A stretch of 64,000 bases of DNA from an uncultured Roseburia sp. (GTDB lineage: Bacteria; Bacillota; Clostridia; Lachnospirales; Lachnospiraceae): positions 1 to 64,000 of the forward strand of contig CAKRDK010000008.1 of the NCBI GenBank assembly GCA_934309475.1, in the 5' to 3' direction. The notes beneath the pieces were generated by a model. That model ran no database searches. It was given only the letters and a program-made list of their open reading frames with translations, and was not told the origin of the DNA. Below, piece by piece: positions 27,181 to 37,033 of this stretch. Within the stretch, counting starts at the first letter, position 1. Each line of letters begins with the position of its first letter. The translations under genes were made by a program, and so were the position numbers.

Positions 27181-28980
27181 CTAACCAAGTGTCAGATTCA
27201 GGTATCCATCCGAAATCGTTCGCTGCTGTAAGATGTCATCCGGAAGTAGTGTCATCCCGCCTTTGTTGTCAATTCGAACCTTGTTCAGGTGAAGTTCCGA
27301 TGCCAATGCCTGCGTCACCTTCTCCGTCTCTCTCGGTGCCAGAGAACACTCCAAAACAACAAGCGCGTCCTCTTCTTCCCGGTAAAGCATGACCTCTTCC
27401 CGTCCGCCATGTTGTTCTTCCTCATTTTCTGCAATCCAGTTTTCCGTCTCTTCCTGCGGAACGAGTTTTACGGCTGCCCCTCTGCAAAAATTATTTTCAT
27501 AAATCGCATAACGGATTGCATCTGTGTCCCAACGGACATAGCCTTCCTTTTCAAAATGTGCATCGCGGATACTCTGATATTCCTCTGGAGTTGTGCTCTC
27601 AAATTTCCATCCGGCTAATGTCTTTCCCTCCGGATTCTTCTCGCACTCCTGCAAGACGATTGCATTGCGAGGAACCGGCACTTCTCTGTCATCTGAATAT
27701 GCGGGAAACGTCTCCTCGAATCCCATTTTCCGGTAATATTCTATTAGAGTTTCCTCAGCCGGCTGTAAAATCAGCGGCTCCTTATATTTTTCAGATGCAT
27801 GCTTTATTATTTCGGTTGCATATCCCCTGTTGCGGTACTCCGGCAGCGTTGCCACTGCATAGACATACTTCGCCGGCCGGTATTCCCCGCCCACCAAAAT
27901 TTCCGTCGGTAAAAAACTAGCCATAGACACCGGTTTTCCATCCGCAAAAATGACAAACATATTATCTTCCTGAAAGCGGTGTTCGAAGTAAAACTGAATA
28001 TACTCCTCCTCATCTCCGAAACAGATTTTCCAGATTTGTGCCACCGCATCTAAATCTCTTTCCGATGCAAATACAACATGGCTTTCACGCGCCACATATT
28101 TTTTCAGTAAAATATCGGGATAGTAAGAAAGTTTCGCCTTGCGGAGTCCCAAATCACCTGTGTCTTCCTCGCGGTTCACATACGCAAACTCCTGACAGGC
28201 ATGTAACACAAACTGCTGGTTTATCATTGGATATGCCCCCTGCAAATCAGGGTATGCCTTTTCAAAATGGACATCAAACGTATTGCTGTTTAATGGCTCT
28301 CCTATCGTAAATGCAACGATTTCCCCAGCTTTTCGGAGAACACCTCCGGTCAAGCCCAATACTTCCATATTGGAAAGTGCCTCTTCTAACACATGCATCT
28401 CCGTGTCCATTTCTTCATTCCACTTTTCCTGGCGCATGGTAATCCATCTTTTTGCCATTTCCCTGCACGCTGCCTTGTTGGCATCGGTCAGTACCTCATA
28501 AGTCCAGTCGTCCGCATCCTTGAAACGTGCAATGTGGTTTCTTTTTCCGTGAAGTTTTTTCCCTTTTAAATAGGATAGTTTTTCCGTCGTATAAATATAA
28601 TCATAATCATCTCTGTCCCCGTCAATTTCAAATGTTCCCGGAAATGCTTCTAACAGCCATTTCCGTTGTTCTTCCACAAGTGGAGACATGCACAGCACAT
28701 CGTTTTTCTTCTCACAATCCCGGCGCAGCCGCTCTATAACCTTGTACTTATCCCCTTTTCCAAACGGAAAAGAATACACGCAATGCCCTTCCTCCTGAAA
28801 CCGGATGACACCACATCCCTCAATTTCTGCAACTTCGACCCGATAGACGTTACGCCAGATAAAATTATTGGCAAATGTGTACTCACACGCCTGCGCATTT
28901 TCTTCTCCAAGTCTTTGGTTCATCCACTCCCTGTCTTCAAGAGAAATCGGATGAAATATCGTTTTTTCCTGTAACTGCAT
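27181..28980 (-). CDS. DUF2156 and GNAT acetyltransferase fusion protein
   Basis: A 599-residue fusion. Residues 1-300 match DUF2156, the soluble catalytic part of phosphatidylglycerol lysyltransferases (KGKKLHGKRNHIARFKD, then MINQQFVLHACQEFAYVNRE and GLRKAKLSYYPDILLKKY). Residues 305-430 are a GNAT domain with the acetyl-CoA loop ATLPEYRNRGYATEI and YYRKMGF. The C-terminal 150 residues are less clear and may be a second acyltransferase-like fold. There are no membrane helices, so lipid aminoacylation is not assured; it may modify a small molecule or peptide. AAAGGG lies between the MCP stop and the ATG, 15 bases apart, so it is likely cotranscribed with that chemoreceptor. Confidence 0.85.
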   Translation of the reverse strand: MQLQEKTIFHPISLEDREWMNQRLGEENAQACEYTFANNFIWRNVYRVEVAEIEGCGVIRFQEEGHCVYSFPFGKGDKYKVIERLRRDCEKKNDVLCMSPLVEEQRKWLLEAFPGTFEIDGDRDDYDYIYTTEKLSYLKGKKLHGKRNHIARFKDADDWTYEVLTDANKAACREMAKRWITMRQEKWNEEMDTEMHVLEEALSNMEVLGLTGGVLRKAGEIVAFTIGEPLNSNTFDVHFEKAYPDLQGAYPMINQQFVLHACQEFAYVNREEDTGDLGLRKAKLSYYPDILLKKYVARESHVVFASERDLDAVAQIWKICFGDEEEYIQFYFEHRFQEDNMFVIFADGKPVSMASFLPTEILVGGEYRPAKYVYAVATLPEYRNRGYATEIIKHASEKYKEPLILQPAEETLIEYYRKMGFEETFPAYSDDREVPVPRNAIVLQECEKNPEGKTLAGWKFESTTPEEYQSIRDAHFEKEGYVRWDTDAIRYAIYENNFCRGAAVKLVPQEETENWIAENEEEQHGGREEVMLYREEEDALVVLECSLAPRETEKVTQALASELHLNKVRIDNKGGMTLLPDDILQQRTISDGYLNLTLG

Positions 28981-28995
28981 ATCGAATCCCTTTTT

Positions 28996-30996
28996 TTATT
29001 GAATGGTAAATCCTGATATCTTATCCTTCAATGTCTCCGACGCACTAGCAAGGCTTTCTGCATCAGACTTAACATCCGCACTGTTTTCCGCAACAGAATC
29101 CGCCAATCCACGAATGTGAACTGCTGTTGCTTCAATTTCTTCTGCAGATGCAGACTGCTCCTCTGTGATTGCCGCCATATTCGTCGAAACGTCATTCATG
29201 GCACGAATTTCACCAATCATCTCATTTACCATTTTTTCCATATTTACAATACTCTCAAATATCTCGTCAAACTGCTCCGATGCAACACCAATCAATGTTG
29301 CACTTTCCGTGATTTTATCCATGCTCTCTGCACTTCGGCTCACGGTTTCTCCCATCAGTCCCGTGACATACTGAATCAGCTCTGTAATCTCATCTGCTGC
29401 ATTTGCTGACGTCTCCGCAAGACTTTTAATCTGCGTTGCCACAACTGCAAATCCTTTTCCCGCTTCTCCTGCCCTTGCAGCTTCGATGCTTGCATTCAAA
29501 GCAAGCAGATTTGTCTCATCTGCAATACCACGAATCGTGCTCGTAATCTCGCTGATTTTCTCTGCTGCTTTTTCTACAGATGTAATTGATTCTTCGAGGC
29601 TTCTCATGCCTTCTTCCACATGTTCCATGGAATCGTTGACAGAATCCATGCTGGTCTTTCCATTCTCAGCTCTCTTCATGGTATCTTCAATGTCTTCTAA
29701 TACCTTGCTTCCCTCATCGTTCGTCTGTGCTACGACCTGTGCCAGCGTCGTAGCATTTTCAGCAATGACGGCAATCGATTTGACAAGCTCATCCAATGTC
29801 TCATTCATCTGTCCCATCGCCTGTGACTGACCATCCGCAGACTCATGAAGCTGTCCTGACAAAACAGTGCTGTCCTTCGCTTTTGTCTCAAGATTATCCG
29901 AAATATTCACAATTGTGCCAAGTGTCTGACGCATGGCCTCCAAAAAGCGGTGCATACTTGCTGCCATAACTGTTATTTCATCATTTCCTGTTATATCTAT
30001 ATTTGTAGTGAAATCACCTTCTGTAATGGTCACAATTGCATCTGTCAATTTTCCGATTGGGCGGGTCACCCTGTTCACCAGCACAAGTATCAGTGCTGTA
30101 ATCGATATCAGAACCAGCACACCAAGCCCTATCAATCCTGCCTGTAAAGTATGCAAATCCCTGTAGATATTTTTTTCGAGTCCTTTTGAAATCAAATACC
30201 AGGATGTCCCGTCGATTGGCTGCACATCCACCATACAGATTCCCTTTTGGGTCTGATAACTTTTCTGTAGCTTCCCGTTCTGAATATCCTCATAGATAGC
30301 TGCATAAAAACTATCCTCGCACGCATCTGCGGTCGTTCCGACAAGTGTGTTATCCTGATGTGCCAGAATCGTTCCGGTGCTTCCATCGAGAATGAAGGCT
30401 TCTCCATCTCCTGCCACCACCATCTGTCCTACTACATCCGAAAGAATCGAAAGGCTCACATCTGCGGCTGCCACGCCGGATTTTCCGGCAACATTATCCA
30501 TCCAGCGCGATGCTGTAACAACATACTCTCCTGTAAGTTCATCAATATAAGGTTCGCCAAATGCGAAGGTCTCATGATTGATTCCCTCCTGATACCATGA
30601 CTTCTCCCATGGTGTACTTCCTGCATCCCAGCCGGAGGCATCATAAGTCACAGCATCCTCTGTCGCGATGTAAATTCCATTCGGAAAATCTTCATACGTT
30701 CCCAGATATTTTCCTTCATAATTTAAAATTTCATCTCCTGACATATGCAGGTACTCAATCGTTTCCACCGCAGTATCCAGCGTTGCAATATTTTTTTCCA
30801 TCCATGCTGTAATTTGATTTACGCCAGCCGTCGCATCTGCTTCCAGCAGTTCTTCTGTTTTCTCCTTGATGGAGGCTTTCGAGGACTGATATGCCAATAT
30901 TATGATAATGCCTAATCCGAGCGCCACAATGGGCAGCAACACACTTAAAAGTCTTGCCTTTATTCCAATTTTTTTCTTATTTCCAGCTTTACTCAT
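28996..30996 (-). CDS. Methyl-accepting chemotaxis protein with dCache domain
   Basis: A 666-residue chemoreceptor: transmembrane helix near residues 12-35, an extracellular dCache-like sensor at about 45-290 (with [13 protein letters not shown] and [10 protein letters not shown] typical of amino-acid or organic-acid-binding Cache domains), a second helix at about 295-320, a HAMP domain, and a signalling domain with [20 protein letters not shown]. The start is ATG 30996 behind GGGAG; an upstream in-frame ATG at 31041 lies inside the -10 region and cannot be the real start. It heads a short operon with the DUF2156-GNAT gene. Confidence 0.93.
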   Translation of the reverse strand: MSKAGNKKKIGIKARLLSVLLPIVALGLGIIIILAYQSSKASIKEKTEELLEADATAGVNQITAWMEKNIATLDTAVETIEYLHMSGDEILNYEGKYLGTYEDFPNGIYIATEDAVTYDASGWDAGSTPWEKSWYQEGINHETFAFGEPYIDELTGEYVVTASRWMDNVAGKSGVAAADVSLSILSDVVGQMVVAGDGEAFILDGSTGTILAHQDNTLVGTTADACEDSFYAAIYEDIQNGKLQKSYQTQKGICMVDVQPIDGTSWYLISKGLEKNIYRDLHTLQAGLIGLGVLVLISITALILVLVNRVTRPIGKLTDAIVTITEGDFTTNIDITGNDEITVMAASMHRFLEAMRQTLGTIVNISDNLETKAKDSTVLSGQLHESADGQSQAMGQMNETLDELVKSIAVIAENATTLAQVVAQTNDEGSKVLEDIEDTMKRAENGKTSMDSVNDSMEHVEEGMRSLEESITSVEKAAEKISEITSTIRGIADETNLLALNASIEAARAGEAGKGFAVVATQIKSLAETSANAADEITELIQYVTGLMGETVSRSAESMDKITESATLIGVASEQFDEIFESIVNMEKMVNEMIGEIRAMNDVSTNMAAITEEQSASAEEIEATAVHIRGLADSVAENSADVKSDAESLASASETLKDKISGFTIQ

Positions 30997-31031
30997 ACTT
31001 ACCACACTCCCATGACTACTTTTTTCTTTTA

Positions 31032-31060
31032 AGTATAGCATGCGGTTTTTACCGGTTCAA
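31032..31060 (-). promoter_or_regulatory. Promoter of dCache chemoreceptor
   Basis: Minus-strand TTGAAC and TATACT with a 17-base spacer; the spacer contains a small CGGT/ACCG inverted repeat. It is a sigma-A type, not the sigma-28 type often found at chemotaxis genes. Confidence 0.7.
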
Positions 31061-31099
31061 TGAATAAATATTCTCTTTTTTTGCATTTTTCGCATCATT

Positions 31100-31831
31100 T
31101 CAGGATTTTTTCGGCTTCCAGACACTCCGGATGATTTCCTCTGCCTCTTTCGCTTCCGCTTTCGTCAACTGTGGCGTGTCTTTTAAAACATAATCTATTC
31201 CAAGATTATCGTATTTCACTTTTCCTAACGCGTGATATGGCAGCACCTCAAGTTTTTCTACATTCGAGAGCGTATTTAAAAAGGCGCCAAGCGCTTCTAA
31301 TTCCTTCCGGTCAAATGTGATGCCCGGCACCACAACGTGACGAATCCAGACCGGTTTTCCGATGCGGTCTAAATATTTCGCAAATGCCAATATATTCTGA
31401 TTGGAGTGACCGGTAAGTGTCTTGTGTTGGTCATCATCAATATGCTTGATATCGAGCATGACCAAATCCGTTACCTGCATCAGTTTTTCCACTTTTTCCT
31501 CGTCGACCTTCTGATACATAATCCCGGATGTATCCAGGCAGGTATGAATTCCCTTTTCTTTCGCTTTTGTAAAAAGTTCTGTCAGAAAATCAATCTGCAT
31601 CATCGGCTCTCCGCCCGTTGCCGTAATTCCACCGGTTGTATAAAAGGAGCGGTTTCGTTCTAATTTTTCAATAATTTCCTCTGCCTGCATCTTGTTTCCA
31701 TCTTCCATATTCCATGTGTCCGGATTATGACAATACTGGCAGCGCATCGGACATCCCTGAAAAAATACAACGAAGCGCACGCCCGGTCCGTCTACAGTTC
31801 CAAATGTTTCTAATGAATGAATATATCCCAT
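31100..31831 (-). CDS. pflA: Pyruvate formate-lyase activating enzyme
   Basis: A 243-residue radical SAM activase that installs the glycyl radical on PflB under anaerobiosis. The 4Fe-4S motif is GCPMRCQYC (Cys27, Cys31, Cys34), preceded by TFGTVDGPGVRFVVFFQG as in all PflA. SAM-binding GGEP is in TATGGEPMM, and KHIDDDQHK lies in the middle. I prefer ATG 31831 with AGGAAGAG just upstream; a GTG seven codons earlier is the alternative. It lies downstream of pflB on the same strand, 242 bases away. Confidence 0.95.
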   Translation of the reverse strand: MGYIHSLETFGTVDGPGVRFVVFFQGCPMRCQYCHNPDTWNMEDGNKMQAEEIIEKLERNRSFYTTGGITATGGEPMMQIDFLTELFTKAKEKGIHTCLDTSGIMYQKVDEEKVEKLMQVTDLVMLDIKHIDDDQHKTLTGHSNQNILAFAKYLDRIGKPVWIRHVVVPGITFDRKELEALGAFLNTLSNVEKLEVLPYHALGKVKYDNLGIDYVLKDTPQLTKAEAKEAEEIIRSVWKPKKS

Positions 31832-32073
31832 CTTCTCTTCCTGCTTTCCCACTATAAATTCTGATTTTGTACTTTTCTTTTATTTATGAGCACATTCCTC
31901 TTAAATTATGCACCCACCTTCCGGCAGGTATCTCTCCCGTCCCGGATATGGCTTTCTTTGAAAAAATGGACTTCTGCACGTTTCTCGTCCCACGTAACAA
32001 AAGCCCATTTTCTGTATGAATTCTTCTATTCTATGGTGTACTCACACCGTTTATCGTGCATTTGCATTCCTAA
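31832..32073. other. pflB-pflA spacer
   Basis: About 240 bases between pflB and pflA. A small GGTGT/ACACC hairpin is visible near 32032-32047, without a T tract. No promoter with two good boxes and no ORF with a ribosome binding site were found. Confidence 0.4.
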
Positions 32074-34302
32074 TTACATACGTTCATGGAATGTTCTTGC
32101 AATGACCTCATCCTGCTGCTCTTTTGTCAGTTTGATAAAGTTTACAGCGTATCCGGATACACGGATGGTCAACTGTGGATATAACTCCGGATGTTTCTGT
32201 GCATCTAACAGTGTCTCACGGTTCAATACGTTTACATTCAGGTGATGTCCGCCTTTTTCTGCATAACCGTCTAACATGGCTACCAGATTTGTCTGCTGTG
32301 CTGCATCATCCTTTCCTAATGCATCAGGTACGATTGTAAATGTATTAGAAATACCATCCTGGGAATCCATAAATGGAATCTTTGCAACAGATGCTAAAGA
32401 TGCAACTGCTCCGTTGGTATCACGGCCATGCATCGGGTTAGCGCCCGGTGCAAATGCCACACCACGTTTTCTTCCGTCCGGTGTTGCACCTGTATTCTTA
32501 CCATAAGATACGTTAGATGTAATCGTAAGAATAGATGTTGTCTGGATACCGCCACGGTAAGTGTGGTTTCCTTTGACATAACCGATAAAGGTATGAAGCA
32601 CCTGTTTTGCAATCTCATCGACACGGTCATCGTCGTTACCGTATTTCGGGAAATCTCCCTCGATTTCAAAATCAACCGTAACTCCGTTTTCATCACGGAT
32701 TGGTTTTACTTTTGCATACTTAATTGCAGATAAGGAATCTGCCACAACGGAAAATCCTGCAATACCGGTTGCGAACCAGCGGCGTACCTTCTTGTCATGA
32801 AGTGCCATCTCTAATTTCTCGTAGCAGTATTTATCGTGCATATAATGGATGATATTTAATGCATTGACATAAACGCCTGCAAGCCATTTCATCATATCCT
32901 TGTATGCATCCCATACCTCATCATAATCTAAATACTCCGATGTAATTGGACGATATTTCGGTCCGACCTGCTTGCCTGTGATTTCATCCACACCACCGTT
33001 GATTGCGTAAAGCAGACATTTTGCAAGGTTTGCTCTTGCTCCGAAGAACTGCATTTCTTTTCCGATTCTCATCGAAGATACACAGCATGCAATACCGTAA
33101 TCATCTCCGTGAACCACACGCATGATGTCATCATTTTCGTACTGGATTGCAGAGTGTTTGATGGATGTCTCAGCACAGAACTTCTTGAAGTTCTCCGGCA
33201 ATTTTACAGACCATAATACCGTCATGTTTGGTTCCGGTGCTGCACCGATGTTGTTGAGTGTGTTCAGGTAACGGTAAGACATCTTTGTTACCATGTGACG
33301 TCCGTCCACACCAATACCACCGATAGATTCTGTTACCCAGGTAGGGTCTCCGGCGAAAATGCTGTTGTATTCCGGTGTTCTTGCGAACTTAATCATACGG
33401 AGCTTCATGACGAACTGGTCGATAATCTCCTGAATCTCTTTCTCTGTAAAGGTTCCCTCTTTCAAGTCACGCTCTGCGTAAATGTCTAAGAACGTAGAAG
33501 TACGTCCTAATGACATCGCTGCACCATTCTGTTCTTTTACTGCTGCAAGATATGCAAAGTAAACTGCCTGCGTAGCTTCAAGTATGTTTGTAGCTGGTTT
33601 TGAAATATCGCAGCCGTAGATTTCTGCTAACTTCTTTAACATCTCTAAAGCACGAATCTGCTCAGATAATTCTTCTCTTTCACGAATAACATCAGAGTAC
33701 ATGATGACTCTTGTAGAATCTAACTGTTCTTTTTTATCCTCAATCAGACGATCTACACCGTACAGTGCAGGTCTTCTGTAGTCACCGATGATACGTCCAC
33801 GTCCATACGCATCCGGAAGTCCTGTGATAATGTGTGCGGAACGGCACGCTCTCATTTCCGGTGTGTACGCATCAAAAACACCTGCGTTATGTGTCTTTCT
33901 ATGTGTGGTGAAATACTCTACCACTTCCGGATCTACTTTGTATCCGTTGTCTTCGCAGGCTTTTACTGCCATACGGATACCGCCGTAAGGCTGTAAGGAC
34001 CTCTTAAATGGTTTGTCCGTCTGGAAACCAACAATCTTTTCTTTGTCTTTATTCAAATAGCCTGGTCCATGAGAAGTAATCGTAGAAATAATCTTGGTGT
34101 CCATATCAAGGACTCCGCCTGCCTCACGTTCCTGCTTAGAAAGTTCTAATACCTGTTCCCACAAATCCGTGGTGTCCTGTGTCGGTCCCTCTAAGAAAGA
34201 ACTGTCTCCATCGTATGCAGTGTAATTTCTCTGGATAAAGTCTCTTACATTGACTTCTGTTTCCCATTCTCCGCCTTTAAAGCTTCTCCATTCATTTCTC
34301 AT
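32074..34302 (-). CDS. pflB: Formate C-acetyltransferase (pyruvate formate-lyase)
   Basis: A 742-residue glycyl radical enzyme converting pyruvate and CoA to acetyl-CoA and formate, central to anaerobic fermentation. The active-site cysteine pair is in IACCVSSM, and the radical-bearing Gly717 is in RVSGYAVNF near the C-terminus. The start is [20 protein letters not shown] at 34302 with AGGAGG upstream; the frame continues open to 34455, but that extension lies in the riboswitch leader and does not match the family. Expression is likely controlled by the ZTP riboswitch and promoter upstream. The activase gene follows downstream. Confidence 0.97.
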   Translation of the reverse strand: MRNEWRSFKGGEWETEVNVRDFIQRNYTAYDGDSSFLEGPTQDTTDLWEQVLELSKQEREAGGVLDMDTKIISTITSHGPGYLNKDKEKIVGFQTDKPFKRSLQPYGGIRMAVKACEDNGYKVDPEVVEYFTTHRKTHNAGVFDAYTPEMRACRSAHIITGLPDAYGRGRIIGDYRRPALYGVDRLIEDKKEQLDSTRVIMYSDVIREREELSEQIRALEMLKKLAEIYGCDISKPATNILEATQAVYFAYLAAVKEQNGAAMSLGRTSTFLDIYAERDLKEGTFTEKEIQEIIDQFVMKLRMIKFARTPEYNSIFAGDPTWVTESIGGIGVDGRHMVTKMSYRYLNTLNNIGAAPEPNMTVLWSVKLPENFKKFCAETSIKHSAIQYENDDIMRVVHGDDYGIACCVSSMRIGKEMQFFGARANLAKCLLYAINGGVDEITGKQVGPKYRPITSEYLDYDEVWDAYKDMMKWLAGVYVNALNIIHYMHDKYCYEKLEMALHDKKVRRWFATGIAGFSVVADSLSAIKYAKVKPIRDENGVTVDFEIEGDFPKYGNDDDRVDEIAKQVLHTFIGYVKGNHTYRGGIQTTSILTITSNVSYGKNTGATPDGRKRGVAFAPGANPMHGRDTNGAVASLASVAKIPFMDSQDGISNTFTIVPDALGKDDAAQQTNLVAMLDGYAEKGGHHLNVNVLNRETLLDAQKHPELYPQLTIRVSGYAVNFIKLTKEQQDEVIARTFHERM

Positions 34303-34430
34303 TGCTAATTCTTCCTCCTTGTTAAACCGCTTCTGCGGTAAGCTATCCGGTTCTCCCGGTTCGTTTCTGCTCAGATTATCTCCTTTTTCCCGGAGATTTT
34401 CTGTCACAAATGTTACAACTCTTACTCGGA

Positions 34431-34489
34431 GGCTTTTCTTTTTCCGGTTCATCACTTCCGGAATGCCATTTCATGGCTTAAGAAAAGCC
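34431..34489 (-). promoter_or_regulatory. Long-range hairpin in the pflB leader, possible expression platform
   Basis: GGCTTTTCTT at 34431-34440 pairs perfectly with AAGAAAAGCC at 34480-34489. Inner elements are CCGG/CCGG and the hairpin GCCAT-TTC-ATGGC at 34464-34476. It lies between the ZTP aptamer and the pflB start, so it could be part of the switch. Confidence 0.5.
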
Positions 34490-34507
34490 GGCAGTCCGAG
34501 CTTATCT

Positions 34508-34574
34508 TCGCCCAGACGGTCGGCATGTAATCAGTTATACTTCACGTGGTAACTCCACTTTTCCGTCAGTCATA
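34508..34574 (-). ncRNA. ZTP (pfl motif) riboswitch aptamer upstream of pflB
   Basis: On the minus-strand RNA the leader reads GACUGACGG, then GUGGAGUUACCAC (a hairpin), GUGAAGUAUAAC, a linker, and finally GCCGACCGUCUGGGC. The last block matches the hallmark CCGACCGCCUGGGCA of the pfl/ZTP motif. GACGG pairs with CCGUC, a covariation relative to the usual GGCGG/CCGCC. The pfl motif was named for pyruvate formate-lyase genes and senses ZTP/ZMP, signalling low 10-formyl-tetrahydrofolate; PFL supplies formate for that cofactor. The leader begins some 10 bases after a strong promoter. The following 200 bases to the pflB start hold further structure. Confidence 0.85.
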
Positions 34575-34584
34575 TAACAAGGTG

Positions 34585-34613
34585 ATAATACTATGTTTTT
34601 CCCATTTGGTCAA
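34585..34613 (-). promoter_or_regulatory. pflB promoter
   Basis: Minus-strand TTGACC and TATTAT with a 17-base spacer, placed so that transcription would start just before the ZTP aptamer. Confidence 0.75.
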
Positions 34614-34731
34614 GAGGAATAATTGACCAAAATTCTCATTTCATTATCGTTAAATTTTTCTCAGCTTATTTTTGTCTTTTGAGTAATTTTCCCAAATTAT
34701 GAAAGGAACTGACAATATGTACTTCCGCTCT

Positions 34732-35421
34732 TTACAGTTTAAAGCGGTAGCCTACGCCCCATATTGTCTCAATGTACTGTGGCTTGCTCGTGTTCATCTC
34801 AATCTTCTCACGAATCTTTTTGATGTGAACAGTTACAGTCGCAATATCTCCCACCGATTCCATATCCCAGATTTCCCGGAAAAGTTCTTCCTTCGAGAAA
34901 ACATGGTTCGGGTTCGATGCAAGAAATGTCAGCACATCAAATTCCTTGGTGGTAAACTGTTTCTCCTCATCATTGACCCAGACACGGCGTGCTGTACGGT
35001 CAATCCGGATACCACGAATCTCAATAATCTCATTCTTTGGCTCATTGCTTCCGATTAGACGCTCATAACGTGCAAGATGCGCTTTGACACGCGCCACAAG
35101 CTCGCTCGGCGAAAAAGGCTTTGTGATGTAATCGTCTGCACCAAGACCTAATCCGCGAATCTTGTCGATGTCATCTTTTCTCGCAGACACCATCAAAATC
35201 GGTGTGTTTTTCTCCTCGCGGACACGTTTGCAAATCTCAAATCCGTCCATGCCCGGAAGCATCAAATCTAAGATTAACATATCAAAATGCTCTGACAGTG
35301 CTCTGACAACACCGACACCTCCATCATTTTCAATCTCTACCTCAAAACCGCTCAGTTCTAAATAATCTTTCTCTAAATCTGCAATTGCTTCTTCATCCTC
35401 AATGATTAATATTTTACTCAT
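34732..35421 (-). CDS. OmpR/PhoB-type response regulator
   Basis: A 229-residue response regulator. The receiver (residues 1-120) has acidic residues in IEDEEA, the phosphoacceptor Asp in LILDLMLPGMDG and Lys in DDYITKPFSP. The C-terminal winged helix (about 130-229) has KEFDVLTFLASNPNHVFSKE and the terminal YIETIWGVGYRFKL. It overlaps the kinase gene by 8 bases and is its partner. The pair resembles VanRS/PhoPR-like systems of Firmicutes that sense cell-envelope states, but the stimulus cannot be told. It precedes the pflB leader on the same strand. Confidence 0.95.
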   Translation of the reverse strand: MSKILIIEDEEAIADLEKDYLELSGFEVEIENDGGVGVVRALSEHFDMLILDLMLPGMDGFEICKRVREEKNTPILMVSARKDDIDKIRGLGLGADDYITKPFSPSELVARVKAHLARYERLIGSNEPKNEIIEIRGIRIDRTARRVWVNDEEKQFTTKEFDVLTFLASNPNHVFSKEELFREIWDMESVGDIATVTVHIKKIREKIEMNTSKPQYIETIWGVGYRFKL

Positions 35422-36907
35422 TTGGCACCTCCTGATATTTTCGTATTACAAAGTACATCACTGTACCGATGGATTCCTTACTGGTGGCCCAGATTTTACC
35501 ACCGTGATCTTCGATAATCTTCTTTACAATGGACAGACCGATTCCGCTTCCTCCGGTCGCAGAGTTACGCGATGCATCCGCCCGGTAAAAACGGTCGAAT
35601 ATATACGGGAGATCTCTCGCTGCAATGCCACGTCCGTTATCCTCAATCTCAATCTGGATAAAATCACCTACATCTTTAATTCTGATATTGATTAATCCTT
35701 TCTGTTTGTCGAGATATTTTACGGAATTGCCGATGATGTTGTTAATCACTCTTCGCAGCTGTTCCGGGTCTGCAATAATCAGCGTATCTTCTTCCGTATA
35801 GTTAAAATATGCCAGTCCGATATTCTTTGATTCCAGTTCAAATCCAATTTCCTCGATGCAGTCATCAAAGTAGTCCGACACATTAATCTTCTTAAAGTTA
35901 TACGGAATACGGTTCGTATCAATCTTGGAATAAAGCGTGAGTTCATTGATTAAGGTATCCATCTCATTCGCCTTATTGTAAATGGTACGGATGTATTTCT
36001 CCTGCTTCTCCGGCGTATCGGCAACACCGTCCATCAAGCCCTCTGCGTAACCTTTGATTGCCGTAATGGGTGTCTTCAGGTCGTGGGCAATGTTACTGAT
36101 TAATGCCCTGTTCTCCGACTCATTGGAAACTTTTTCTTCCACGTTATCTTTCAGGCGCTGCCGCATCTCTTCAAAATTCCGGCAGAGTGCTCCAATCTCA
36201 TCGTCGCTTCCCGTCTCCATGGTAAAATCCAGATTGCCCTCTTTGATATTCTGGGTCGCCACCTGTAATTTCTTGACCGGTGTAATCAGACTCCGGTAAA
36301 TCCAGATGGTCAGCATCGCCGCCGTGAGAATCAGAATAACTGCCACCGATATGAGTATGTCGATTGCAACCTTCTTTACCTCCGGAACCATCTCCTCCAC
36401 TTTTGTCACGAGGAAAAGACTTCCCTGCGAACCGTCCGGATACGTGAAATCAATCTGCTTAATCAGGCTCTGCTTATCTCCGTCGATATATGTTCCGGTA
36501 TCCGCCTGCTGTCCGCTCTTGCGCTCGCCATAATTCTGCAAATCCAAAAGCAGGGAAGAATCATAATCGGAACCGATATAGACTAATTCCTTTCCCTTCT
36601 TCACAATCAGATAAGAGTATTTCTCCTGAAGCTGCTCATTCTCTTCCTCCAAGAAATCTGTATCTTCTAACTTGTCCGGGCTTTCCTCGGCAATCTGTGA
36701 GAGCTCATCATAATCCGATATCGTGTACCGGTTCAACAACTGTAATGAATTACCGAAATAGTTATATCCTTCCGTCTCCACTCCGTATGTCTTCTCGATT
36801 GCCTTCACCTGAATATGCTGAAATCCGACTACAGTCAGTACTGCCAGAAACGTAGGGACAAAAATAATAATGCAGAATGAAATAATCAGTTTTGTCTTAA
36901 ATTTCAT
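35414..36907 (-). CDS. Sensor histidine kinase
   Basis: A 497-residue membrane kinase: helix 1 near residues 6-28, an extracytoplasmic sensor of about 150 residues, helix 2 near 180-205, HAMP, HisKA with the phosphoacceptor His in NIAHDLKTPITAIKGYAEG, and an HATPase domain with INNIIGNSVKY, IEDNGRGIAA and GGSGIGLSIVK. I start at ATG 36907; ATG 36916 just behind AGGAAAGG and a GTG at 36943 are alternatives. It is transcribed first, with the response regulator overlapping its end, and lies downstream of metK but separated by a terminator. Confidence 0.93.
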   Translation of the reverse strand: MKFKTKLIISFCIIIFVPTFLAVLTVVGFQHIQVKAIEKTYGVETEGYNYFGNSLQLLNRYTISDYDELSQIAEESPDKLEDTDFLEEENEQLQEKYSYLIVKKGKELVYIGSDYDSSLLLDLQNYGERKSGQQADTGTYIDGDKQSLIKQIDFTYPDGSQGSLFLVTKVEEMVPEVKKVAIDILISVAVILILTAAMLTIWIYRSLITPVKKLQVATQNIKEGNLDFTMETGSDDEIGALCRNFEEMRQRLKDNVEEKVSNESENRALISNIAHDLKTPITAIKGYAEGLMDGVADTPEKQEKYIRTIYNKANEMDTLINELTLYSKIDTNRIPYNFKKINVSDYFDDCIEEIGFELESKNIGLAYFNYTEEDTLIIADPEQLRRVINNIIGNSVKYLDKQKGLINIRIKDVGDFIQIEIEDNGRGIAARDLPYIFDRFYRADASRNSATGGSGIGLSIVKKIIEDHGGKIWATSKESIGTVMYFVIRKYQEVPNE

Positions 36908-36946
36908 TTCAAACATATCCTTTCCTATTCTATTTTCTTCCACTAA

Positions 36947-36979
36947 AATAAGCCATAGGCCAAAATCCTATGACTTATT
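36947..36979 (-). terminator. metK terminator
   Basis: AATAAG-CATAGG pairs with CCTATG-CTTATT (13 bases, one G-U on the minus-strand RNA), followed by TTTTAG. Confidence 0.75.
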
Positions 36980-37033
36980 ATAGCATGAAAAATAAGAAAA
37001 CCTATTTATTTTGTGTAAAAACGTCTAAACATT

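Noticed and set aside
34303..34455. In-frame N-terminal extension of pflB by 51 residues
   Set aside because: The extension does not match pyruvate formate-lyases, lies in the structured leader, and a good RBS precedes the start at 34302.
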